From contig CAMPHL010000008.1 of assembly GCA_946885905.1 (NCBI GenBank), forward strand, positions 1 to 16,205: DNA of 16,205 bases. The letters run 5' to 3'. The stretch is from an uncultured Pseudomonadota bacterium (GTDB lineage: Bacteria > Pseudomonadota > Gammaproteobacteria > Burkholderiales > Usitatibacteraceae). The notes beneath the pieces were generated by a model, which was not told where the DNA came from, ran no database searches, and saw nothing but the letters and a program-made list of their open reading frames with translations. This document shows, one piece after another, positions 6,141 through 11,789 of this stretch; within the stretch, counting starts at the first letter, position 1, and every line of letters starts with the position of its first letter. Position numbers and translations under genes: made by a program.

Positions 6141-7270
6141 TCGCTCTTCCCGAGGCGGCGCCTGCGCACCGCCTCGGCCAGCGTGGCGAGCACGCTTTCG
6201 GTGTCCTCCCACCCGATGCACGCATCCGTGATGGAGACGCCGCGGGACAGGGGCTGCCCCGCAACCAGGTCCTGGCGGCCTTCGTTCAGGTGGCTCTCGA
6301 CCATCACGCCGAAGATCCGCTCCTCGCCCGCCGCGACCTGGTCGGCCACGTCGCGCGCGACTTCCACCTGGCGGCGGAACTGCTTCGAGGAGTTGGCATG
6401 CGAGAAGTCGATCATGAGGTGGGGAGCCAGCCCCGCGGCCGCGAGGTCCTTCGCCGCCGCCCCGACGCTCGCAGCGTCGTAGTTGGGCGCCTTGCCGCCG
6501 CGCAGGATCACGTGGCAGTCCTCATTGCCGAGCGTCTCGAAGATCGCCGCCTGGCCTGTCTTGGTCATCCCCATGAACGCGTGCGGCGCGGCTGCCGCGC
6601 GCAGCGCGTCGACGGCGACGCGAATCGAGCCGTCGGTGCCGTTCTTGAAACCCACCGGACACGAAAGGCCCGAGGCCAGCTGGCGGTGGCTCTGCGATTC
6701 GGTGGTGCGCGCGCCGATCGCGCCCCACGCGATGAGGTCGGCGGTGTACTGCGGCGAGAGCAGGTCGAGGAACTCGGTTCCGCAGGGCATGCCCAGCCGG
6801 TTGATTTGCAGCAGCAGCTTGCGCGCGAGCTTCAGTCCCGCGTTGATCGCGAAGCTCCCATCGAGGTGCGGATCGTTGATGAAACCCTTCCAGCCCACGG
6901 TGGTGCGCGGCTTCTCGAAATAGACGCGCATGACGACGAGGAGCTCGTGGCCGTGCTCGCCCGCAGCCGCATGCAGGCGCCGCGCGTATTCGAGCGCCGC
7001 GTCGTAGTCGTGGATCGAGCACGGGCCCGCGACCACGACCAGGCGGTCATCGGCGCCATGCAGCACGCGATGGATCGCGCCGCGGGCGGCCGACACGGTG
7101 GCGAGCGCCGCCGCATCGATGGGCAGCTCTTCCAGCAGGAGCTGCGGCGGGATGAGCGCCCGTATCGCCGAGATTCGCAGGTCGTCCGTGCGGCCGACCA
7201 CCTTGACCTCACCCCGGGTGCCGCCGTCCTGCGGCGATGGCCCGGGGACCGATTTCTCGTTTCGCTTCAT
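6137..7270 (-). CDS. aroG: DAHP synthase, type I-alpha (second AroG paralogue)
   Basis: This enzyme condenses phosphoenolpyruvate with erythrose 4-phosphate to DAHP, the first step of the shikimate pathway. The 377-residue product carries all four metal ligands in family context: Cys84 (AGPCSIHD), His291 (DFSHANSSKQ), Glu325 (VMVESHLNEG) and Asp349 (SITDACIGW). Positions equivalent to E. coli AroG feedback residues D146, P150, S180 and F209 are D169, P173, S203 and F232, so allosteric control is likely retained. It has an extra Pro/Gly-rich N-tail of about 22 residues compared with its upstream paralogue. ATG 7270 shares its A with the upstream stop (TGATG), and its own stop overlaps the next start. 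A longer upstream frame was not used because it runs into the preceding gene. Confidence 0.96.
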   Translation of the reverse strand: MKRNEKSVPGPSPQDGGTRGEVKVVGRTDDLRISAIRALIPPQLLLEELPIDAAALATVSAARGAIHRVLHGADDRLVVVAGPCSIHDYDAALEYARRLHAAAGEHGHELLVVMRVYFEKPRTTVGWKGFINDPHLDGSFAINAGLKLARKLLLQINRLGMPCGTEFLDLLSPQYTADLIAWGAIGARTTESQSHRQLASGLSCPVGFKNGTDGSIRVAVDALRAAAAPHAFMGMTKTGQAAIFETLGNEDCHVILRGGKAPNYDAASVGAAAKDLAAAGLAPHLMIDFSHANSSKQFRRQVEVARDVADQVAAGEERIFGVMVESHLNEGRQDLVAGQPLSRGVSITDACIGWEDTESVLATLAEAVRRRRLGKSE

Positions 7271-8337
7271 CACTCCTCCACCGCCACTTTCCTGCGCCGA
7301 ACGCCTTCGGCGAGCGTCTCCAACAGCTTCTCGGTATCCCCCCAACCCAGGCAGGCGTCCGTGATGGACACACCGTAGGCGAGTGCCTTGCCGGGCACCA
7401 GGTCCTGGCGCCCCGCGTTGATGTGGCTCTCGATCATCACGCCCATGATGCGGCGCTCGCCCGCGGCGAGCTGCGCGGCGACGTCGGCGCCGACATCGAC
7501 CTGCCGCTGGTACTGCTTCGAGGAGTTGGCGTGCGAGAAATCGATCATGACCTGCTGGCGCAACCCCGCCGCCGCGAGCTCCGCGCAGGCAGCCTCCACG
7601 CTCGCGCGGCCGTAATTGGGCGTCTTCCCGCCGCGCAGGATCACGTGGCAGTCCTCGTTGCCCGCGGTCTTGAACACCGCGACGTGCCCGGATTTCGTGA
7701 CCGATATGAAATGGTGGCGCGAGGCGGCCGCCTTGATCGCGTCGACCGCGATCCGGATGTTCCCGTCGGTACCGTTCTTGAATCCCACCGGGCAGGACAG
7801 CCCCGAGGCGAGCTGCCGGTGGCTCTGCGACTCGGTGGTGCGCGCGCCGATCGCGCCCCAGGCGATCAGGTCCGCTAGGTACTGCGGCGAAATCAGGTCC
7901 AGGAACTCGGTGCCGCAGGGCACGCCCAGCTCGTTGATCTCGCGCAGGAGCTTGCGCGCCAGGCGCACGCCCTCGTTGATGTCGAAGGTCTCGTCGAGCC
8001 GCGGGTCGTTGATGAAGCCCTTCCAGCCGACCGTCGTGCGCGGCTTCTCGAAATAAACCCGCATCACGATGGCGAGGTCGTGCGACAGGCGCTCGGCGGC
8101 CGGCTTGAGCCTGCCGGCGTAGTCCACTGCGGCGGCGTAATCATGGATCGAGCACGGACCCACGACCACGAGCAGGCGCTCGTCCGCGCCGCGCAGGATG
8201 TCGTGCACCGCGCGGCGCGCCTGGAAGGTCGTCGACTCCGAGCGCTCGGTGGCGGGCAGCTCGCGCATGACCTGCATCGGGGCGAGGAGCTCGTCGCCTT
8301 GTTCGATCCTGACGTCGTCGGTGCGGTAGTGGGTCAT
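7270..8337 (-). CDS. aroG: DAHP synthase, type I-alpha (first AroG paralogue)
   Basis: First structural gene of the aromatic operon, encoding a 355-residue class I-alpha DAHP synthase. Its start MTHYRTDDVRI resembles E. coli AroG (MNYQNDDLRI), and the metal ligands Cys62, His269, Glu303 and Asp327 fall exactly one residue later than C61, H268, E302 and D326 of AroG. Asp147, Pro151, Ser181 and Phe210 match the AroG phenylalanine-feedback positions, suggesting Phe-type control. No Shine-Dalgarno is visible: the ATG at 8337 directly follows the T-rich tail of a terminator-like hairpin (8338-8368). Expression is probably governed by the leader-peptide attenuator at 8338-8466. The two downstream DAHP-synthase genes overlap it in series and should be co-translated. 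Confidence 0.97.
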   Translation of the reverse strand: MTHYRTDDVRIEQGDELLAPMQVMRELPATERSESTTFQARRAVHDILRGADERLLVVVGPCSIHDYAAAVDYAGRLKPAAERLSHDLAIVMRVYFEKPRTTVGWKGFINDPRLDETFDINEGVRLARKLLREINELGVPCGTEFLDLISPQYLADLIAWGAIGARTTESQSHRQLASGLSCPVGFKNGTDGNIRIAVDAIKAAASRHHFISVTKSGHVAVFKTAGNEDCHVILRGGKTPNYGRASVEAACAELAAAGLRQQVMIDFSHANSSKQYQRQVDVGADVAAQLAAGERRIMGVMIESHINAGRQDLVPGKALAYGVSITDACLGWGDTEKLLETLAEGVRRRKVAVEE

Positions 8338-8368
8338 GAAACGAAAACCGCCAGTCTTGGCTGGCGGT
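8338..8368 (-). terminator. Attenuator terminator hairpin ahead of aroG
   Basis: On the minus strand ACCGCCAG (8368-8361) pairs perfectly with CTGGCGGT (8354-8347) across a six-base loop CCAAGA, and is followed by TTTCGTTTC ending at the aroG ATG. Counting the last stem base, the tail is TTTTCGTTT. The GC-rich stem and T-rich tail are those of an intrinsic terminator inside the mRNA leader. It may also occlude ribosome entry, since no separate Shine-Dalgarno is present. Confidence 0.75.
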
Positions 8369-8400
8369 CTCGATTGGATTCTGTGTACCTGGTTCCCGTC

Positions 8401-8466
8401 TCAGATCCTCTCGACCGCCCGCGGCGTGGGATGGAAGAACCAGGAGATGTACGAACGGAGAACCAT
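8401..8466 (-). CDS. Aromatic-rich leader peptide of the aroG operon
   Basis: A 21-codon reading frame starts at ATG 8466 and ends at TGA 8401-8403. Its residues 1-11 are MVLRSYISWFF, followed by HPTPRAVERI, so Tyr6, Trp9, Phe10 and Phe11 (codons TAC, TGG, TTC, TTC) fall within six codons. Such clustering is the sensor of a transcription attenuator for aromatic amino acid supply, and the gene it precedes makes the first shikimate-pathway enzyme. No Shine-Dalgarno is obvious, and the ATG is only 25 bp from the divergent gene at 8492, so the mRNA may be leaderless or start within that gene. A weak TGCTACCAT extended -10-like string lies 8-16 bases upstream, too close to be convincing. It is too short for routine annotation. 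Confidence 0.72.
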   Translation of the reverse strand: MVLRSYISWFFHPTPRAVERI

Positions 8467-8491
8467 GGACCGGATGGTAGCATGAGGCCCG

Positions 8492-8842
8492 ATGAAACGC
8501 CTCCTCACGCTCCTCTGCGCCTGTGGCGCGACCGCCGCGGCGGCATCGAGCGCACCGCCGGGCGACAAGCTCCCCGTCGAAGCGAACCTCGCGCCCAGGG
8601 CGATCCACGAGGCATGCGTGCGCCTCGAGGCGGGCCAGTCGCGACGCTGGCACTGGAAGTCGAACCAGCCCGTCGACTTCAACATCCACTACCACCGCGG
8701 CGATGAAGTCCTCTATCCCGTGAAGCGCGACGGCATGCGCGGCGACGGCGGCACCTTCACCGCCAGGACCGGCGAGGACTACTGCTGGATGTGGACGGCC
8801 AGGGCCGCGCCGACCCGCGTCGAGGGCCGCATCGAAAAATGA
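8492..8842 (+). CDS. Small secreted protein of unknown function
   Basis: The 116-residue product starts with a signal peptide (MKRLLTLLCACGATAAAASS) and a mature domain of about 95 residues. The core reads WHWKSNQPVDFNIHYHRGDEVLYPVK and ends with GTFTARTGEDYCWMWTARA, a pattern of alternating strands with a Trp-rich finish. It resembles GOLD/emp24-like beta sandwiches, in which a ligand or partner is bound outside the membrane, but that likeness is only by eye and I assign no function. HYH and nearby Asp/Glu could bind metal. GAGG lies five bases before the ATG. The gene is divergent from the aroG leader, with only 25 bp between start codons, and converges on msrB with a 13-bp gap. Its promoter must overlap the leader-peptide region. 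Confidence 0.8.
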   Translation: MKRLLTLLCACGATAAAASSAPPGDKLPVEANLAPRAIHEACVRLEAGQSRRWHWKSNQPVDFNIHYHRGDEVLYPVKRDGMRGDGGTFTARTGEDYCWMWTARAAPTRVEGRIEK

Positions 8843-8855
8843 CGCGCGGAACGGG

Positions 8856-9335
8856 TCAGGCCGCGACGAACCTGAGCGCCAGCCCGTTGTTGCAGTAGCG
8901 CTTGCCCGTGGGCTTCGGGCCGTCGTCGAACACGTGCCCCTGGTGGCCGCCGCAGCGGATGCAGTGGTACTCGGTGCGCGGATAGAGGATCTTGTAATCG
9001 GTCTTGGTACCGAGGTTGCCGGGGATGAAGTCGTAGAAGCTGGGCCACCCGGTGCCGCTCTCGTACTTGGTCTGCGACTCGAACAGCGGCAGCTCGCAGC
9101 CCGCGCACACGAACGTTCCCTTGCGCTTTTCCGCGTTGAGCGGGCTCGAGCCCGGACGCTCCGTGCCTTCCTCGCGCAACACGTGGAATTGCTCGGGCGT
9201 CAGGCGCTTCTTCCACTGCTCCTCGGAAAGCTGCCACTGCTTGTCGCGCGCGGGCGATGCCGATTGCGCGCCACGGTGCAGGGCGAAGATCGCGCCGAGG
9301 CCTGCGCCGATGCCGATGAAAGTGCGTCGTTTCAT
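8856..9335 (-). CDS. msrB: Peptide-methionine (R)-S-oxide reductase MsrB, Tat-exported
   Basis: MsrB reduces methionine-R-sulfoxide in oxidised proteins. From ATG 9335 the product is 159 residues. The zinc site is formed by two CxxC pairs, Cys77/Cys80 (FVCAGCELPLF) and Cys125/Cys128 (YHCIRCGGHQGHVF), and the catalytic Cys148 lies in GKRYCNNGLALRF. Between them is YESGTGWPSFYD, a family hallmark. The N-terminus MKRRTFIGIGAGLGAIFALH has a twin-arginine motif and hydrophobic segment, so the enzyme is likely exported folded by the Tat system and acts in the periplasm; most MsrB proteins are cytosolic. A longer upstream frame would run through the tldD 3' end and lacks family similarity. It lies 65 bp after tldD on the same strand. 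Confidence 0.95.
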   Translation of the reverse strand: MKRRTFIGIGAGLGAIFALHRGAQSASPARDKQWQLSEEQWKKRLTPEQFHVLREEGTERPGSSPLNAEKRKGTFVCAGCELPLFESQTKYESGTGWPSFYDFIPGNLGTKTDYKILYPRTEYHCIRCGGHQGHVFDDGPKPTGKRYCNNGLALRFVAA

Positions 9336-9400
9336 GTCCGTTGATACGAGGTGGTTGCGGATACGGATGTGTCGGGGCGAAGCGGCGTTCCTTGCAGCCT

Positions 9401-10849
9401 TCAGTTGGTCCCGCCGACCGTGAGGCCGTCGATGCGAATGGTCGGCTGCCCGACGCCCACCGGCACGCTCTGGCCTTCCTTGCCGCACATGCCGATGCCC
9501 GGATCGAGACACATGTCGTTGCCGACCATCGACACCCGCGTGAGCGCGTCCGGGCCATTGCCGATCAGCGTGGCCCCTTTCACGGGATACAGGACCCTGC
9601 CGTTCTCGACCCAATACGCCTCGGAAGCGGAGAACACGAACTTGCCGCTCGTGATGTCGACCTCGCCGCCGCCGAAATTGACGGCATAGAGGCCCCGGTC
9701 GAGCGAGGCCACGATCTCGCGCGGATCCTTGTCGCCGCCCAGCATGAAGGTATTGGTCATGCGCGGCATCGGGATGCTGGCGTAGGATTCGCGCCTTCCG
9801 TTGCCGGTCGGCGCCACCTTCATGAGGCGCGCATTCATGCGGTCCTGCAGGTAGCCGCGCAGGATCCCATCCTCGATGAGCACGTTTCGCGTCGTGGGAT
9901 TGCCCTCGTCGTCGATGGACAGCGAGCCGCGGCGGTCGGGAAGGGTGCCGTCGTCGACCACCGTCACGCCGGGAGCGGCGACCCGCTCCCCGACCCGGCC
10001 GCTGAAAGCGGACGTTGCCTTGCGGTTGAAGTCGCCCTCGAGCCCGTGCCCGATCGCCTCGTGCAGGAGGATTCCCGGCCAGCCCGGCCCCAGCACGACG
10101 CTCATCGCTCCCGCAGGCGCGGGTCGCGACTCGAGGTTCACGAGCGCCTGGCGCACCGCATCGCGGGCGAGCTTCCCGAGGCGCTCGTCGGTGAAGAACT
10201 CGTAGCCGAAGCGCCCGCCCGCGCCCTGGTGCCCCTGCTCGCGCCGCCCGCCTTGCTCGGCGATCACGGTCACGGCGAGGTGCACGAGCGGGCGCACGTC
10301 CGCCGCCAGCCCGCCGTCGGCGCGCGCGACCATCACCACGTCGTATTCGCCCGAGAGCCTGCCGATCACCTGCTTCACGCGCGGATCGATCGAGCGCGCA
10401 TGCTTTTCGAGCGTCTCGAGGATCCGCACCTTGCGCGCGTCGTCGAACTGCGCGACCGGGTCGACCGGCGCGTAAAGGCCGTGCCCCGCGCTCACGATCG
10501 GGGAGCCGGCGCAGCGGTCCCCGCCGTCCGAAGCGATGGCGCGGGTGATCCGCGCGGCCGAATCCAGGGCTTCGACCGTGATGTCGTCGGAATACGCGAA
10601 CGCGGTCTTCTCGCCCGACACGACCCGGACCCCGACACCCTGGTCGATCGAGTAGCTGGCGTTCTTGACCTGGCCCTCCTCGAGCGTCCAGCCCTCCGAG
10701 CGGTTGTACTGGAAGAAGAGATCCGCGTCGTCGGCCTTGTGGGCGAGGATGGTCGCGAAGACCTGCTCGGTGGCGAGAGGATCCAGCCCGGCCGGGGCGA
10801 GCAGGGTGGCCTGGGCGATATCCAGGGTGGTGGGTTCAGCCTTTGTCAC
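9401..10849 (-). CDS. tldD: Metalloprotease TldD
   Basis: TldD works with TldE/PmbA as a zinc protease that trims unfolded peptides, for example in microcin maturation and antitoxin CcdA turnover. The 482-residue protein has the usual TldD length. The zinc motif HEAIGH is at residues 263-268 in LLHEAIGHGLEGDFN, and the C-terminal MCGKEGQSVPVGVGQPTIRI segment carries the conserved Cys and the family ending. The start is GTG at 10849 with AAGGAA about five bases upstream. It is the third gene after yhdP and nit, separated from nit by 64 bp that hold a decamer repeat array. pmbA is not in the window. The gene order yhdP-nit-tldD is one I recall from many Betaproteobacteria. Confidence 0.97.
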   Translation of the reverse strand: MTKAEPTTLDIAQATLLAPAGLDPLATEQVFATILAHKADDADLFFQYNRSEGWTLEEGQVKNASYSIDQGVGVRVVSGEKTAFAYSDDITVEALDSAARITRAIASDGGDRCAGSPIVSAGHGLYAPVDPVAQFDDARKVRILETLEKHARSIDPRVKQVIGRLSGEYDVVMVARADGGLAADVRPLVHLAVTVIAEQGGRREQGHQGAGGRFGYEFFTDERLGKLARDAVRQALVNLESRPAPAGAMSVVLGPGWPGILLHEAIGHGLEGDFNRKATSAFSGRVGERVAAPGVTVVDDGTLPDRRGSLSIDDEGNPTTRNVLIEDGILRGYLQDRMNARLMKVAPTGNGRRESYASIPMPRMTNTFMLGGDKDPREIVASLDRGLYAVNFGGGEVDITSGKFVFSASEAYWVENGRVLYPVKGATLIGNGPDALTRVSMVGNDMCLDPGIGMCGKEGQSVPVGVGQPTIRIDGLTVGGTN

Positions 10850-10870
10850 GAAATTCCTTGAACTGCCGTC

Positions 10871-10900
10871 ATCTGCGTTTATCGGCGCTTATCGGCGCGA
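10871..10900. repeat. Three-unit decamer repeat between nit and tldD
   Basis: ATCTGCGTTT, ATCGGCGCTT and ATCGGCGCGA follow each other with exact 10-bp spacing, the same unit type as the larger inverted array at 5094-5230. Only one orientation is present here. It separates the nit stop from the tldD ribosome site. Confidence 0.7.
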
Positions 10901-10913
10901 ACTTGGGGGTTAG

Positions 10914-11789
10914 CTACCACTGACGCACGGTCTTGTGCGTCAGTGCCGGCAAGCTGCGCCGGATCTTCGCTTGATAGGTGGGGTTCACCCCGGCAACCAC
11001 AACCCCGGACCCGCGGGGCAAGCGGTCCAGCACCACGCCCCAGGGGTCCACGATCATGGTATGACCGTGGGTTTCGCGGCCGTTCACGTGGTATCCACCC
11101 TGCGCCGGAGCGATCACGTAAGCCTGGTTCTCGATCGCCCGGGCGCGGACCAGCGTGTCCCAGTGCGCCTTTCCGGTAGTCTCGGTGAAAGCCGAGGGGA
11201 CGAAGATCAGGTCCACGTCGCCCATGGCGCGATAAAGCTCCGGGAAGCGCAGGTCGTAGCAGACCGAGATGCCGAGCTTGCCATAGGGCGACTCCACGAC
11301 GCACACCGCGTTGCCCGGCTCGATGGTGCGCTCCTCGGTGTAGCGCTCCTGGCCCATGTCGAAGCCGAAGAGGTGGATCTTGTCGTAGCGCGCGACCCGC
11401 TCGCCCTTCTGGTTGAAGACCAGGCAGCTGTTGCGCACCTTCTCGGAATCGCCCGACTCGAGCGGCACCGAGCCGCCCACGATCCACAGCTTGTGGCGCT
11501 TCGCCTCCGCGGCCAGGAAATCCTGTATCGGCCCCGCGCCGTCGCGCTCGCGGGCGGCCACCTTGTCGGTGTCCTTCATCCCCATGATGCAGAAATACTC
11601 GGGCAGGGCGATGATGCGCGCCCCGGTCGCGGCGGCGAGCTCGATCAGGCGCGCGGCTTCCTGGAGGTTCGCGCCCACGTTCGGGCCCGAAGCCATCTGG
11701 ATGGCGGCCACGCGGAACATCGACTGCGTCGTCGACATCGTCTCGCGCAGCGCCTCGGGGGTCGCGGGGCTGTTGCGGGTGATGATCAT
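10914..11789 (-). CDS. Nit-family carbon-nitrogen hydrolase (deaminated glutathione amidase-like)
   Basis: This 291-residue protein is a nitrilase-superfamily amidase of the Nit1/Nit2 branch. The catalytic triad is Glu64 (ALPEYF), Lys137 (YDKIHLFGFD) and Cys177 (CYDLRFPELYR), all in strongly conserved settings. Members of this branch hydrolyse deaminated glutathione or omega-amides of 2-oxo acids, a metabolite-repair task in the cytosol; the exact substrate here is inferred. ATG 11789 overlaps the yhdP stop by four bases (ATGA), so translation is coupled. A downstream start at Met18 or Met24 would fit the family N-terminus (FRVAAIQMAS) better, and the first 17-23 residues may not be essential. 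Its last codons form a perfect stem-loop. Confidence 0.93.
   Translation of the reverse strand: MIITRNSPATPEALRETMSTTQSMFRVAAIQMASGPNVGANLQEAARLIELAAATGARIIALPEYFCIMGMKDTDKVAARERDGAGPIQDFLAAEAKRHKLWIVGGSVPLESGDSEKVRNSCLVFNQKGERVARYDKIHLFGFDMGQERYTEERTIEPGNAVCVVESPYGKLGISVCYDLRFPELYRAMGDVDLIFVPSAFTETTGKAHWDTLVRARAIENQAYVIAPAQGGYHVNGRETHGHTMIVDPWGVVLDRLPRGSGVVVAGVNPTYQAKIRRSLPALTHKTVRQW
10918..10945 (-). other. Perfect 11-bp stem-loop at the nit 3' end
   Basis: CACTGACGCAC (10918-10928) and GTGCGTCAGTG (10935-10945) are exact reverse complements around a six-base loop. The stem lies inside the last ten codons of nit and touches its stop. No T-run follows in the direction of transcription, so it is not a standard terminator. 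It could stabilise the upstream yhdP-nit mRNA or uncouple tldD expression. Function is inference. Confidence 0.7.

Larger units (their letters stand above)
8338..8466 (-). promoter_or_regulatory. Aromatic amino acid attenuator leader of the aroG operon
   Basis: Three exclusive pairings are visible on the minus strand. Segment A, CCTGGTTC (8444-8437), covers the Ser-Trp-Phe codons of the leader peptide and pairs with segment C, GAACCAGG (8395-8388). Segment B, GGCGGTC (8419-8413), near the leader stop, pairs with GACCGCC (8369-8363), which overlaps the 5' arm of the terminator. A ribosome stalled on Tyr/Trp/Phe codons would mask A and leave B free to block the terminator. A ribosome reaching the stop would cover B and allow termination. 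The order A, B, C, terminator is self-consistent with trp/phe-type attenuation. The mechanism is inferred from complementarity, not folded by software. Confidence 0.7.

Noticed and set aside
4252..8466. BtuF plus DAHP synthases as a single dedicated biosynthetic cluster with the ECF pair
   Set aside because: No other secondary-metabolite gene is present, and a repeat element separates btuF from the aro genes. Proximity alone does not support a joint pathway.
9354..9370. GCGGATACGGATG as another decamer repeat relic near msrB
   Set aside because: Only about one unit with several mismatches and no tandem partner, so it cannot be told from chance.
9336..9614. Longer msrB start
   Set aside because: The added residues overlap the tldD 3' end, are Arg/Gly/His-rich, and precede a clean Tat signal that begins at ATG 9335.
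9341..10861. 506-codon open frame on the plus strand opposite tldD
   Set aside because: Shadow frame over TldD, whose HEAIGH site and full-length match are unambiguous.
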